Below are positions 45,121 to 57,808 of a stretch of 64,000 bases of DNA, piece by piece. Below the pieces are notes generated by a model. The model saw only the letters and a list, made by a program, of their open reading frames with translations, was not told the origin of the DNA and did not search any database. Both the position numbers and the translations under genes were made by a program. Origin of the DNA: Rhexocercosporidium sp. MPI-PUGE-AT-0058 (lineage: Eukaryota; Ascomycota; Leotiomycetes; Helotiales); contig JAGTJL010000001.1 in NCBI GenBank assembly GCA_020746875.1, positions 1,612,001 through 1,676,000 on the forward strand, given 5' to 3'. How positions within the stretch are numbered: the first letter of the stretch is position 1; every line of letters begins with the position of its first letter.

Positions 45121-46391
45121 ATGGGTGGGGGCGATGGTTATCGCTCTGTGGCGTACTTTGTGAACTGGGCAATCTACGGAAGGAAACACAAACCGCAGGA
45201 CCTGCCCGCCGAGAAACTCACTCATGTTCTTTACGCATTTGCCAATGTGAGACCGGATAGTGGGGAAGTGTAAGTCAAACTCAAACGTTTATTTCAGACA
45301 TGAGACTGTTCTTCGTAAAAAAAAATTGTGCAATTTGACTGATGATTGACAGCTACCTCACTGATCTCTGGGCGGATAAAGACATCCATTTCGACGGAGA
45401 CAGCTGGAACGATGTAGGAGACAACCTCTACGGCTGTCTCAAGCAGCTCAACCTCCTCAAACATAAGAACCGCGCACTCAAAATTCTTCTGTCCATCGGA
45501 GGCTGGACATATTCATCTAACTTCGCAGTTCCAGCATCGACACCCGCGGGCCGTGAGAAATTCGCCTCTTCGGCTGTAGATCTCATCAAAGATTTCGGCT
45601 TCGATGGTCTAGATATCGATTGGGAGTATCCCAAATCCCCAGCCGAAGCCGAGCATTTCGTGCTGCTTCTGAAAGCTTGTCGGGATGCTATGGATGCGTA
45701 CAGCTGTACCTTACCGCACAAGCATCACTTCGAACTCACCGTCGCTTGTCCGGCCGGTCCTCAGAACTACAACATCATGGATATTCGTGGGATGGACAAG
45801 TATCTTGATTTCTGGAATCTGATGGCTTATGACTATGCGGGATCGTGGGACTCCTGTGCTGGTCATCAAGCGAATATCAAACCATCCGAGAAGAACGCCG
45901 CCGCTACACCGTTTAATACCGATCAAGCTGTTGAGCATTACCAAAAGCAGGGTGTTCACTCCTCAAAAATGGTGCTCGGAATGCCGTTATACGGCCGAGC
46001 GTTCGAGAATACAGATGGTATCGGGAAGCCGTACAGTGGTGTGGGCGAAGGCTCATGGGAGAACGGCGTGTTTGACTTCAAGGCTCTTCCTCTCCCTGGT
46101 GCGGAGGAGATATACGATAAAGAGGCTAGAGCGACGTATAGTTATGATGCAACGAAGAAACATCTCGTTACGTATGATACGTGCGAAATGGCGAGAGAGA
46201 AGGCGCAGTGGATTAAGAAGCACCACCTTGGTGGCGGGATGTGGTGGGAGAGTAGCGCAGATAGGAAGGGTGAGCATAGTTTGATTGGGACGGTGGTGGG
46301 GGAGCTGGGTGACATGGAGACGAGAAAGAATTGTATCGAGTATCCTCGTTCGAAGTTTGATAATTTGAAGAAGGGATTTGACGGGTGTTGA
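45121..46391 (+). CDS. GH18 chitinase, ChiB-type
   Basis: Two exons (45121-45269, 45353-46391) give 395 residues. It begins [20 protein letters not shown], then [40 protein letters not shown], and the catalytic DxxDxDxE motif [11 protein letters not shown] at about 132-142, with Glu as general acid. Later come the [13 protein letters not shown] and [10 protein letters not shown] blocks. With ATG 45121 there is no signal peptide and no chitin-binding module, as in the Aspergillus ChiB class linked to autolysis and hyphal remodelling. Extending upstream would add a hydrophobic segment but needs a non-ATG start, so I reject it. Confidence 0.92.
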
Positions 46392-46767
46392 GGATGTGTG
46401 TGGGCAGTGGTGAATAGCAATTCTAGCAAGCAATTTGATGACCTGATTATGATTTGAGGTGTTCTCGGAGACCCTCTCTTTCTGGTGCAGAATGAACATA
46501 TTAAATCACTCGAGAAGCATTATTGGGTGCATTGGTGCTAAATAAAGACTGCTGTTGCTCTGACAAGCGCCGAGCCTTGTAAAAAAAATCTGGAGACCAT
46601 GCTCGAAATAAAATTTGTCATTATATTAGATCCTGATGAAGTGAAGCTCACTATAAGTCAAGGACAACTATAGTACTTTTAGGCCCGAATATTCCACACG
46701 CAAATAAGAAAAGTGGCATAGTCAAGTGCAACGAGAATCCTCCAGAAGCGAAAAATAAACACACCCA
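46392..46767. other. Intergenic between convergent genes
   Basis: A/T-biased 3'UTR spacer; nothing recognised. Confidence 0.55.
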
Positions 46768-48902
46768 TCACAACTCTTCCACATGCTCGTTCTTTGGCTT
46801 CTCTCCAAGGACCGCCTGCATAGGAGTCTCCCCCTGGGCTTGATATTCCAGAACCTGCAAGTAATCATTCACAATGAGTTGTGCCACATTCATTCCCATC
46901 AAAGCGCTGGTTTCCATTGTGCTGATGAAACTCTCGATACCGCTAGTGTAGTAGAAACCTCTCGCAAGCTCCGGGTCCTCAAATGTAACACGAGGGAATT
47001 CGTAGGGGTATGAGTGCCAGACCTTGGGATAGTACCAGGTAATTGCGTTCCCTGAATCGGCTTTGATCGAGCTGAGATCTTCCGGGACTGGAGTACGTTA
47101 GTATCTCGTGCTCTATAGACAGTAGGATGCATACCATCTGTGGCAAACAATTTGGAGAGAAACTCGGAATTTAGTTTCTCTGGAGAGAAGATCTTGTAGA
47201 GATACTCCTTCTCCAGGGTCTCAGGATTGATGACTTGACGAAGTGTGCTGATGCTGAAGAAGCCAGGTGAGCCGACTCCTTTCGGAGGTGCTTCTGGTAC
47301 CTCGTCTGCTGGAAGGGTCGTCAAGATAGTGGTAGGCACTTTGGCGTCTGGGGTCAGGTTGAAGAACGAGGGACTGAACGTCTTATTGGTAGTGAATAGA
47401 GTTACGTGCAACGACACGTAAGGGATCTCATCAGGCGTACGCTTCAAGAGTCCCTTTTCGATCTCGATGTCAGAATATTGAAAAGGAGCTGCAAGGATAA
47501 CAGTGTCGAAGGGCTCTTCGCTTGTCAGGACGTCTTCAGTGATAGAGTGTTTGGAAGTTGTCTTGATGTTGTATTTGCCGTTTGTCTTGGAGATGGAGCT
47601 GACGGTGGTGTTAAGCAGAGTCGTGGTGTTCGAAGCCTTCAACATGCCGTCAAATATTTGCCAGTTTCCACCTTGAATTTGCATTGCTCCTTCGATAGAC
47701 ATGCAAACCATGGTCTCTAAGCCATGGATGGAAGCAAGGTTTTGGCCATAGTTGACTCGAGTGCTGGCCTGAACGATATCAGTTGTAAAAGGAGCTCCAA
47801 TCTGGAGCTTGTCAGCAAGTTATCCATGTCATCCGCCAGCGCACCTACACTGTTGGCTGCAAGAAGTTGCTCTCCGGTTTGAGAGGTAATGGAAATGAGG
47901 TCCAAGTCAAGAGCCCTATCAGACAAGGATCTGAACGGGAAGAATGGGAACTCGTAAAGCTTCAAGAACTTGCCAACGATGCTCTTTGCCAGACGCTGTG
48001 TTCGGATTGGGGCAAGGCCGTATTTCCAGAGTAGCTTCGCAATGTCCCAGTACTTCCATCCGCTGTCTTTCTGGGTGTAGACAAACGTTTTGCCATTCCA
48101 AATCCCGAGGACCTCAGTGTCCATACCAGAACTTTTTGGTTGTAGGCCAAATAGGGTACTGGCGTTCTTGAGAATTGCATTCACTTCCACAAAAATGCTT
48201 GCACCGAGCTCTACAGGCTCAAGAGGATTGCCGTATGCATTGACGGTTGTTGAGCGGCCTCCGACGTAGGAACTGCGCTCGAAGACTGTGACGTTTATTG
48301 CAACACCTGATTTGTTGGCAAATTGTTCCAAGTAATATGCCGTAGAGCTTCCTGCAGCCCCAGCTCCTGTTTCTATGAGTCAGTACTTTATAAGGATGTC
48401 AACTTCGGTATGAGAAGACGAAGAGGATACGATCTGAAGAAGGATTGACCTTGAAATAAAGCATCTGGTCATGGACAATGACACGCTACCTGCAGTGTCG
48501 TATTCTTGATCAAAATCGAACCCAAAACAGTTCCTATTCCGAATGAATCTCATTACAACAAGTGCAACATATGAGATATCAAGTCAGAATGGACTTGTGA
48601 CTACTTATACGCAAGTCGTCAAATCACTGCAAAACCTGGGCTTTACCCCTTTATTGACAATTTTCTCGAACACAGACTGGCAACTGCAAACGATACCTTG
48701 AAAGGTACCAAGAACCCGATTTCTAGACTGAAATCGAAAGACAGAACATACCGATGATTGCAATACGTTTAGCACCCGCATCTGCGTAAACGGTGTCTGG
48801 AGCATCGGTCGTTGCGGAGACTGTAAATGGCCAGAATCCATGACTTTGACCAACTAGAGAAGTGATAAGGAGCGTCAGAACCAGGTTCCAGCCTGCGAAC
48901 AT
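46768..48902 (-). CDS. Prenylcysteine oxidase-like FAD enzyme
   Basis: Four exons in transcript order: 48752-48902, 47849-48366, 47135-47801, 46768-47087 (551 residues). A signal peptide (MFAGWNLVLTLLITSLVGQ) suggests secretion, vacuole or lysosome. The FAD-binding GxGxxG is created across intron 1 (RIAIIG|AGAAGSSTAYYLEQF). Family marks follow: VFERSSYVGGRSTTVNAYGN, ELGASIFVEVNAILKNAS, then STRVNYGQNLASIHG and YEFPRVTFEDPELARGFYYT. In animals this enzyme cleaves the thioether of farnesyl- or geranylgeranyl-cysteine released by turnover of prenylated proteins. The fungal substrate is likely similar, by inference. The second intron is only 47 bases. Confidence 0.85.
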
Positions 48903-49169
48903 TTTGAAGATGTGATATCGAAAGCACCTGCGTGGTTTGATGGATGTTGTTGTGGCGTGGTGGTCGTCAGCCTTCCGGAACTCATAGAAAGTGTCAGCCT
49001 CGCCAAGGGATAAATCTCGGCCGCCGTATTCTTAACGAGAATACTTTCAAAGCCGCGTCGAGATTCGCGTCGATCACAGGAAACCTTTGACCAGCATTAC
49101 TTTGGTGACGATACCCCTCACGACCTCTACTACACGAAGAACCCCGTCTCCAGATCACCAGCTGTCAAT
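48903..49169. promoter_or_regulatory. Divergent promoter between prenylcysteine oxidase-like gene and CCT6
   Basis: 267-bp spacer with outward genes. No motif assigned. Confidence 0.5.
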
Positions 49170-51066
49170 ATGTCTGCCGCGCAGCTTCTCAACCCTAAGG
49201 CAGAGTCAAGGGTCCGTCCGCTCGAATGTTGCCAGCGAAAGAAAATATTTACTGACTCGACCTAGAGAAGAGGAGAAGCTCTTAAAGTCAACATCAGTGC
49301 TGGTGAGGGTCTGCAAGATGTTTTGAAATCGAACCTGGGTCCCTTAGGGACGATAAAGATGTTCGTTTCCCCAAATCACCTCGTGTGGCTAGAGCTAACA
49401 GCTTCAAGGCTTGTTGATGGTGCTGGTGCGGTACGAAAGAGCTCCAAGAGATCTGCACCTTCATGCCACTAATACCCTGTTTGCAGATAAAACTCACGAA
49501 AGATGGAAACGTCCTGTTACGAGAGATGCAGATCCAGAATCCTACGGCAGTCATGATCGCTAGAGCAGCCACGGCCCAAGATGATATCTGTGGTGATGGT
49601 ACCACCTCCGTGGTTCTGTTGGTTGGTGAGCTTTTGAAGCAGGCAGACAGGTACATCTCAGAAGGTTTACATCCTCGAATTATCACCGATGGTTACGAGA
49701 TTGCGAAGACCGAATCTTTGAAGGTACGTTCTGGATATGAACATAGCTTTTCTGGCTTCTGCTAACTTCTTACTTTCCCTAGTTCTTGGATACCTTCAAA
49801 TTAGAGCGAGAAGTTGACCGCGAACTCCTACTATGTGTCGCTCGCACTTCCCTCTCCACCAAGCTCAACCACACACTCGCCGAGAAACTAACACCCGATA
49901 TTGTTGATGCGGTTCTAGCCATCTATCAAGCTCCAGCAAAGCCCGATTTACACATGATTGAAATCATGAAGATGCAACACAGAACCGCTTCCGAGACCCA
50001 ACTCATCCGAGGCCTTGCTTTAGATCATGGCGCAAGACATCCTGATATGCCAAAAAGAGTGGAGAACGCCTTCATCCTGAGTCTGAATGTGAGCTTAGAG
50101 TACGAGAAGTCTGAAATCAACTCGGGTTTCTACTACTCAAGCGCGGAACAACGGGACAAGCTGGTTGAGAGTGAACGCCGATTTGTGGATGAGAAGCTCC
50201 GAAAGATTGTTGAGTTGAAGAAGGAAGTCTGCGGAAACGATCCAAAGAAGGGATTCGTTATCATCAACCAGAAAGGAATCGACCCGCTGTCCCTTGATGT
50301 CCTCGTTAAGAACGGCATCTTTGCTCTCCGACGAGCCAAGAGACGTAACATGGAAAGATTACAATTGATCTGTGGAGGTATTGCACAGAACAGCGTAGAC
50401 GACTTGTCGCCAGAGGTTCTGGGATGGGCAGGAAACGTTTACGAGCACCAACTCGGCGAGGAGAAATACACATTCATTGAGGATGTAAAGGACCCAAAGT
50501 CGGTGACAATTCTCATCAAGGGACCAAATCAACATACCATCACTCAAATATCTGACGCCGTTCGAGATGGTCTCCGAAGTGTCTATAACATGATCGTGGA
50601 CAAGAGTGTGGTTCCAGGAGCTGGAGCTTTCCAAGTAGCATTGGCAGCTCACTTGAACAGTGAGGCCTTCCGCAAGACTGTCAAGGGAAAGGCGAAGTGG
50701 GGTGTTCAAGCTTTCGCGGATGCCATGTTGATCATTCCAAAGACACTTGCCGCCAATGCTGGCCACGACATTCAGGATGCACGTGAGTATCCCCGATTCC
50801 ATGTTCTTCCATAATAGATCCTAACAGGCCAAACAGTTGCTAGCTTACAAGACGAGCAAGCAGAGGGAAACATCGTGGGACTTGATCTTACCTCAGGCGA
50901 ACCAATGGACCCAGTTCTAGAAGGAGTCTACGACTCTTTCCGCGTTCTCAGAAATGCGATGGCCTCGAGTTCCGGAATTGCATCCAACCTTCTTCTATGC
51001 GACGAGATGCTCAAGGCGAGACAGATGGGTAGGCAAGGTGGACCAGGACCTGGAATGGATGACTAG
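49170..51066 (+). CDS. CCT6: T-complex chaperonin subunit zeta (CCT6)
   Basis: Six exons: 49170-49211, 49266-49360, 49409-49430 (22 bases), 49487-49723, 49783-50782, 50837-51066 (541 residues). It starts [20 protein letters not shown], then [20 protein letters not shown] and [18 protein letters not shown]. The ATPase motif [15 protein letters not shown] is intact, as are the apical segments ([20 protein letters not shown]) and the [11 protein letters not shown] block, ending [10 protein letters not shown]. This is one of eight subunits of the cytosolic TRiC/CCT ring that folds actin and tubulin. Intron 2 is the least certain: the acceptor ttcaag is preferred over aacag by phase. Confidence 0.95.
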
Positions 51067-52107
51067 AGCAGAAATCTTTGGCTTCGAGCTCCGGCTTGTT
51101 CTTGCACGGGGCGCCTGGCATGAAAAATGTATCTTTCGGCGCTTTTCGATTGAAGATGTAACACTGCAGATGTACAGTACAACACTCATCCATTTGGGAA
51201 AAGCATCAGAGGCGCACGCACCGGATGATAGATAGCGTTGGAGGTTCGAGTAAAGAGCGACTGTAAAGCCTACGATACATTGCCAGATAGCAATGCATTT
51301 CTAATTGAAGGCCTTTTCTCCCGAGCAAGTTTTTGACGCGCTTGCCTTCTTTGACAACATCAGATATCGCGAAGAGTCAGATGTACTGCGACTTTATCCG
51401 CTTGTTCTTGCACAATGTGCCTAAATAGCCTGATGCCGGAGTAAGCTGCCAAGAATCAATAGATGTAGCAATGTGGCAGCTGCAACAGTGTTCTGTGGAG
51501 AAGTGGATAAAGATCCAGTGTTCCGGCATTCTTAAACCCGCATCGATACTGTCTGTACCAAGCAGCGCGGGAAGACTGCTGTCAGTTAGGGGACCAAACT
51601 CAAAATCACTTACTGATTGATGTGCTTGTCCAACTTCCAAAAAGAGGTGCTTCAACAATCAAAGAAGAGTGTTTCGAACTTCTTCACAATGCAGATAAGC
51701 ATCACAGAGAACTATTTCCTTACGGGCTCGGAATATTTTGTTCGAGCTACAGCCACCAAAGGCAATATACGGCGTCCAAGACAGTTGGATGGACACAGAG
51801 TGGCAGCTCCAGCGAGTGGCCCGGCGCCCCGCGACCGATCGCGACCCCTTGCTTTAAAGCGCATTGGGAAAGCCAAGTCAGAGTAACTTCATGTTGTGGT
51901 ATCGTCGGAGTCTGCTTCTTCTCCTCTTTTTATCCTCCTGTTCAAATCGGTCCCGACATCTTCGTGAGCTGCCGCGCAGGTCACTTATTTTTGGGCTCTC
52001 CAAATGCTCTGTTCGGCTTGCTCACTCTTCGCATACACATGAGTGTCGCCAGCCCGTTATAACCTCCACATTCCCATCCCCCTCGAGGGGCCACGAAGCA
52101 TCTCGAG
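51067..52107. other. Intergenic, about 1 kb
   Basis: Contains the CCT6 3'UTR and the promoter of the GH47 gene. Open frames of up to 146 codons (51622-52062) carry no recognisable domain. Nothing further seen. Confidence 0.5.
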
Positions 52108-55100
52108 ATGCTACGACTTCGACGCTACCGCGTGTTTCTCATTTTTGCAGTCCTTTCCGTCTTTCTGATTATCCATTTGAGGAAAACGAGTGATTGGTCG
52201 CATCCAGCGCATGTTCAAGACTTTGATTCTCCTCCTCAACACCAGGACCTCGAAAAAGAGCATGTTGGTGCATCACCTGCCAAAACACCTCCGCCAGTAG
52301 TGCAGAAAGAAAGCTCAAAGGAGGCTCCTCTCCCTACCTCTTCGCAGATCCAAGCACCAAAGATCGAACCTACTAGCTCGACTGTAGCCCTCCCGAAGTC
52401 AACGGTTGGGGTGCCTATTGAACCAGTACCCAAGGTGGTCTTGCCAGATAGACAGCCAGTACCGCCAACAAAGGTCAATGGATTCGAGGCGGAGGATGAT
52501 ATACATGCGATTTCTCCGCCAGGGAGACAAGAATATCCTAATTTCTCTGCAGAAGCTGTTTCAACTATACATTGGGTAAAGCAGAAAGAGCATTTCCCCG
52601 TAGCTACGGAGTCCATTATCCAATTGCCAACTGGGGCGCCGGTCAAGATACCTCGAATCCAACACAAGTTCAACGATGAAACTCCAGATGCCAAGATAAA
52701 CCGGGAGAAGCGACAATTGAAGGTCAAACAGGAATTTAAGAAAGCATGGACAGGTTACAGATCGAAAGCATGGCTTCATGATGAACTATCACCAGTCTCG
52801 GGCATGTTCCGTGACCCATTCTGTGGCTGGGCAGCAACTCTAGTGGATACATTGGATACACTATGGATAATGGGATTACACGAGGAGTTTGAAGAGGCTG
52901 CGAAAGCGGTTGACTTGATCGACTTTACGACTAGCCCGAGAGGTGACATACCAATGTTTGAGACAACAATCAGATATCTAGGCGGGCTTTTGGCTGCCTA
53001 TGATGTTAGCGGTGCGAAGTACAAGAATTTGCTGGACAAAGCTGTGGAACTGGCCGAGATTTTGATAGGAGCCTTTGATACACCTAACAGGATGCCAGTG
53101 TTGTATTACTACTGGATGCCAACGTTTGCATCACAGCCTCATCGCGCCAGTACTCGGTCGAATCTAGCAGAGCTTGGGTCTTTGTCCATGGAATTCACGA
53201 GACTTGCACAACTGACCAAGGAACCAAAATACTACGATGCTGTTGCTCGAGTCACAAATGCCTTGGCTGATTTCCAAAGTCGGGGCACCAAACTTGATGG
53301 AGTCTTTCCCGATAATATCGATGCATCTGGGTGTAATAGAACTATCCCATCCTTACCGAAATTGCCTGTAGCCGTCAACACGCAGGAGCCTGCAGTCAAT
53401 ACTGCAATTCCCACAGAAGCTCCAGTAGGATATCAACCGACTAACCCTGAACCAGACACGGTTCAAGAACCTATACCTAAAAAGGCCAGTCCCAAAGACG
53501 GACCTTCTGGACCTGGTACTCTTGAGGTACAGGTCTCGCCAGGTGAGGCGAGCAAAGCACGTATTGTTGGCTGGGAAGAAACAAACGAACTTGGGAATTC
53601 CAAACGTAAGCGAGAAATCGAGGCAGACGTACCAGCTGTCAATTCAACCACACCTACCCCTACAGTTGATACTGTCACCGGACTGCCTCTCGATATCCCG
53701 GCCGCAAAAGCACAGATAGGGGCCGGTGTTGGTGACTGGGATTGCGTAGCACAAGGACTTGATTCATATACGTCACATTTTGGCATCGATAAATTCTCTA
53801 TGGGTGGTGGACAAGACTCAACCTATGAGTACTTCCCCAAGGTATGTACTCTTTTGAGATTGAATTTACCCGAGCTAACATCCAAAAGCAATACCTACTT
53901 CTTGGTGGGCTAGACGATACTTACCGCAAGATGTACATTAAAACTGTCGATGCCATTCGCAAATGGATGCTCTATCGGCCAATGCTTCCAGACAACCGGG
54001 ACATTCTCTTCTCGGGATCTGTCACGACTTACGGGGACCCTGCCACGGATCTGACGCTGACTGCTGAGGTGGAACATTTGACCTGCTTCATCGGTGGCAT
54101 GATCGGCATGGGAGCACAAATCTTCGGAATTGATGGCGATCTTGAGCTTGCCAAGAAGCTTGCCGATGGATGTGTGTGGGCTTATAGTGCGACGAAGACT
54201 GGGATTATGCCAGAAGGTGCAATTGTTCTACCTTGCAAGAGCGCTGAACACTGCACCTGGAACGAGACACTGTATCGGGAATATCTAGATCCCATGGGTG
54301 ACCAAAGAGACAAGAATCTTGCCGAGTACGAAGTAAACAAGAAGAACCGAGAGGCAGAACTAGAAGCTGAGAAACAACAATCGGCTGCTACTCAGCAGCC
54401 TCTTGATGGAAATCTTCCGGATGAAGCCTCAGGGCGCATCGCAAACTCATCTGATCCAGCCAGAGGGGGCGACCTCGTAGAGAATGACGCCCCCGTTCCA
54501 TTGCAAAAGCGACAGAGTTCTCCAAAGGATGATATTCCCAAGCCAATCACTCACAACTTTGCGGACGATGTGCCAGTCAAGGCCGATACGCAAAAAGCAC
54601 AGTCTGTTCCTGCCTCGCCACCCAAGACTCGAACGCCTAACGAGCAGTACTACGATCAGAAGTCCTATTTGGCTGAATCTGAGTTGGAGAATATTGCGAC
54701 CACTTCGGGGCACCAGGTCGAAAAGCCTCTTACGGATGCGCAAGCTCCTATTGTACAGCCCGAAGTGACCATGATAGATCCTATGAGACCACTCACACAC
54801 GAAGAATATGTTTCGCAACGAATTATTCAAGAAGGTCTCCCACCTGGATTTGTGTCTTTCAAGTCGAAGAAATACATCTTGAGGTAAGTTACTTTCTCGT
54901 TTAGCTTCGACGTACGCTAATCATGAAACTTAGACCCGAAGCTATTGAATCAGTATGGTACATGTACCGCATTACCGGTGACTCAGTCTGGCAAGACAAG
55001 GGATGGAGGATGTTTGAGTCCATCATCAACGCTACCTCGACAGAACATGGCCACTCGGCAATCCACGACGTGACCTTGGACGACCCCGTTCAAGTAGACG

Positions 55101-55234
55101 AGATGGAGAGTTTTTGGCTGGCAGAAACCTTGAAGTACTTCTACCTCCTCTATTCAACACCCGACACGATCAGTTTGGATGATTGGGTTCTGAATACGGA
55201 GGCCCATCCGTTCAAAAGACCGATATCAGTCTGA
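52108..55234 (+). CDS. GH47 class I alpha-1,2-mannosidase, type II membrane protein with long inserts
   Basis: Three exons (52108-53841, 53889-54883, 54934-55234) give 1009 residues. The N-terminus is a signal anchor ([16 protein letters not shown]) and a Pro/Ser/Lys-rich stem to about 150. The catalytic domain begins [20 protein letters not shown], followed by [34 protein letters not shown] and [19 protein letters not shown]. Later come [28 protein letters not shown] and [22 protein letters not shown]47 enzymes trim mannose from N-glycans in ER or Golgi. Two low-complexity insertions, about 412-540 and 715-890, make it nearly twice the usual 500-600 residues. Its exact step (ER MNS1-type or Golgi) cannot be settled. 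Confidence 0.88.
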
Positions 55235-55694
55235 ACAAAACGTCGATTGTACGTTAGCGAAAGAATATCATTATTTGGGTTGTCGGAGATTGCATAGGAG
55301 TTCTGGTTCAAAGGTTATTTTCTGTATGCCATCGGGTCTTGGTGGCTGTCATGCATTGAAGGGGCGGTCTAAGCATATGCCTGGCGTTTGGGGCATTAAA
55401 TTGACTTAGAGACAATCTTGACCTCTCGAATGCAAAACTCGGGTTTCTTTTTCATTCTAACATTGAGACCCATTCATTGTCCAACTCGTGTACTGTACAA
55501 TGGTTCGATGTCCAAGTGGATTCGGGACATTGACTTCTGTAAAAGACTTCCTACAAGTAAAGACCACCTTGAGTCCATTACCCAATACAACCTTTCAGAC
55601 ACCTTATTTTTCCATTGGACGAAAATCCAGGAGTTGACTAAACCGGACAATAAGTATGCCAACAAGCACGGCATCACTTTAGGCCCCTCTGGCC
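55235..55694. other. Intergenic between convergent genes
   Basis: 3'UTR spacer; no gene recognised. Confidence 0.55.
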
Positions 55695-57231
55695 TCAAAT
55701 ACGCGGATTTTGGTAATACTTCTTCCCAAAACTTCCTTCCTCAAGTTCCCTCAAGATCTTCTCATTATGCGCTCCAACTCTGGGCACAGGTCCAATAATC
55801 GGCTCAACATTACTCGGTATCGCCGGGGGAATACTAACTCTCAACTTCCCCTTCTCCGTCCTAATCTCCTTCCACCTCTTCCTCTCCTTCAGCTGTGGAT
55901 GCTCCCAAACAGCTGCCATATCATTAACCTTTGCATTCCCGATCGCTGCCCCGTCGAGTCTCTGTACCACCTCCTCAGCCGTCATGCTCCCGAACACATC
56001 TTCAATGATCTGCTTCAGCTCAGTCCTGTTCTCGGATCGGGCGTTGGACCCGACGAATCGGGAGTCGGTGGTTAGTTCGGGCTTCTGGAGGACTTTGGTG
56101 CAGAAGCTGGCCCATTCTCGCTCATTTTGGAGACCGAGCATGACAGTTGCGTCTTGGGTTTGAAAGGGCCCATAAGGGTAGATGCTGGCATGGGAGGCGC
56201 CTGCTCTTGGTGGTGGGGAGGCGCCGTCGTAGGAGTAGTACAGTGGGAAGCCCATCCACTCGACCATGCACTGCCAAAAGATTTAGCAATTGCGTATTCC
56301 GATGATGTTCAGATTTCAGGTGTTCAGGTGGTACTATGTTTTCGTGTTTGTCTTGAGACGAAGAGCATGAAGGGGAAAACAAACTCACCTCTAACATGCT
56401 AACATCGATCCTACAACCTTTCCCCGTCTTAGCTCGCACCAGCAATGCAGCCATGATATTGCTATAAGCATACATGCCCGCGGCGATATCCGCAATCGAA
56501 GCTCCAACCTTCGACGGCGTCTCCTCCGTCCCAGTAATACTCAACATCCCCGCCTCCGCTTGGATAAGCAAGTCATAAGCCTTCTTATTCCTATACGGAC
56601 CATCCGCTCCATACCCCGAGATGTCACATACAATCAACCTCTCATTCGTCTCCTTCAACTGCTCATAGCCAAGCCCCAGTCTATCAGCAGCTCCCGGAGC
56701 GAGATTCTGCAGAAAGACATCTGCTTTCGTGATCAGTTTCTTGAGAAGAGCTAGGTCCTCTTCTTTCTTGATATCTAGCGCAAGACTCTGTTTGGAGCGA
56801 TTTGTCCATGCGAAGTGAGAAGAGAGTCCAGCGGCGCGGGTGTCGTAAGATCGTGCGAAATCACCCTGGCCTGGCCGCTCGATCTTCACCACTCGAGCGC
56901 CCATCTCGGCTAGTTGTCGAGTACAGTACGGTCCAGCTATCACCTGCTCAAGAGCAATGACTGTGATTCCGTCCAACGGTCTCGGTTGGGGTAAATTGTT
57001 AGCCGGAGCTGTCTGTTTCTCTGTTTGTCGAGCATTGGGCTGGGAGCGGTTCTCATAGATGAAATGTTTGTGTCGTTGCTGGTCCTTGTTGCTTTGAAGA
57101 TCGGATTTCGAAGTGGATGTTGAGTAGGGGCGGAGACATCCTGAGCTCTTTGTTGATACCGCGGCTAGAGAGCCGAGTTTCCAAGTCCCGCGAGATATCC
57201 GGTGGAAAGTTAAAATACTCCTGAGATGCAT
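55695..57231 (-). CDS. Class III CoA-transferase, succinyl-CoA:glutarate CoA-transferase (SUGCT) type
   Basis: Two exons in transcript order: 56389-57231 and 55695-56270 (472 residues), joined VSMLE|CMVEWMGFPLYY. The first 50 residues are basic and hydroxylated with no acidic residue (LRPYSTSTSKS), a good mitochondrial presequence. CaiB/BaiF-family hallmarks are LDGITVIALEQVIAGPYCTR, GARVVKIERPGQGDFARSYD, DVFLQNLAPGAADRLGLGYE, CDISGYGADGPY and GMLSITG. Mammalian SUGCT moves CoA between succinyl-CoA and glutarate/dicarboxylic acids. The substrate here is inferred from closest overall resemblance; other dicarboxylates are possible. Confidence 0.85.
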
Positions 57232-57808
57232 AATGAGAATTTGAAATGCGCTGCTGCTGAATGCTCTGATTACGCTATGATTTCGGAATCCCCAAGTTGA
57301 GTTCCAACAGGATGTAGCTATGCTTTAACGTGACCCCTCTTTGCGTGTTTCCGAGGCACTATAGCTACCCCGCGATTGGTGATCTTGAATCACATGTTCG
57401 GCGATGAAAACAAGGGACACCCGGGAATGTTTTCTTGTCACTTACTGGTTGGTTCAGATAACTAGGACATGATTTGTTATTGTCTTTGTGTTCTGCTGCT
57501 GGGAGGGGTGATTCTCTTTGACTAAATGCTTGACTGCCAAGACTTTGTGATACTTCCTTTGGCCCATCCCTCACTCACATCTCAAAATCACCAGAAGCAA
57601 TCCATTCCGACTTACCATTTCTTGTACTGGCAACCAATCCAGAACATCGTTTGCAGGCAAAAGGTCGAGATAAAGCAGGGATCAAGAATTGATCAAGAAT
57701 TGATCGTCATTCACCAGCGTACCCCTGTGTATGGAGTGCTGCGCCCATCTGTCGGACCTCGTACTTGTACATATTCTCTCGAGAACCCGTATCATACATT
57801 CCCCGAAT
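57232..57808. other. Intergenic upstream of the CoA-transferase gene
   Basis: Promoter of the CoA-transferase gene and 3'UTR of AIM24. An 11-bp direct repeat (ATCAAGAATTG twice, 57681-57702) is present. No gene recognised. Confidence 0.55.

Noticed and set aside
51622..52062. 146-codon plus-strand ORF before the GH47 gene
   Set aside because: No domain, overlapped by two other open frames; likely part of the promoter/leader.
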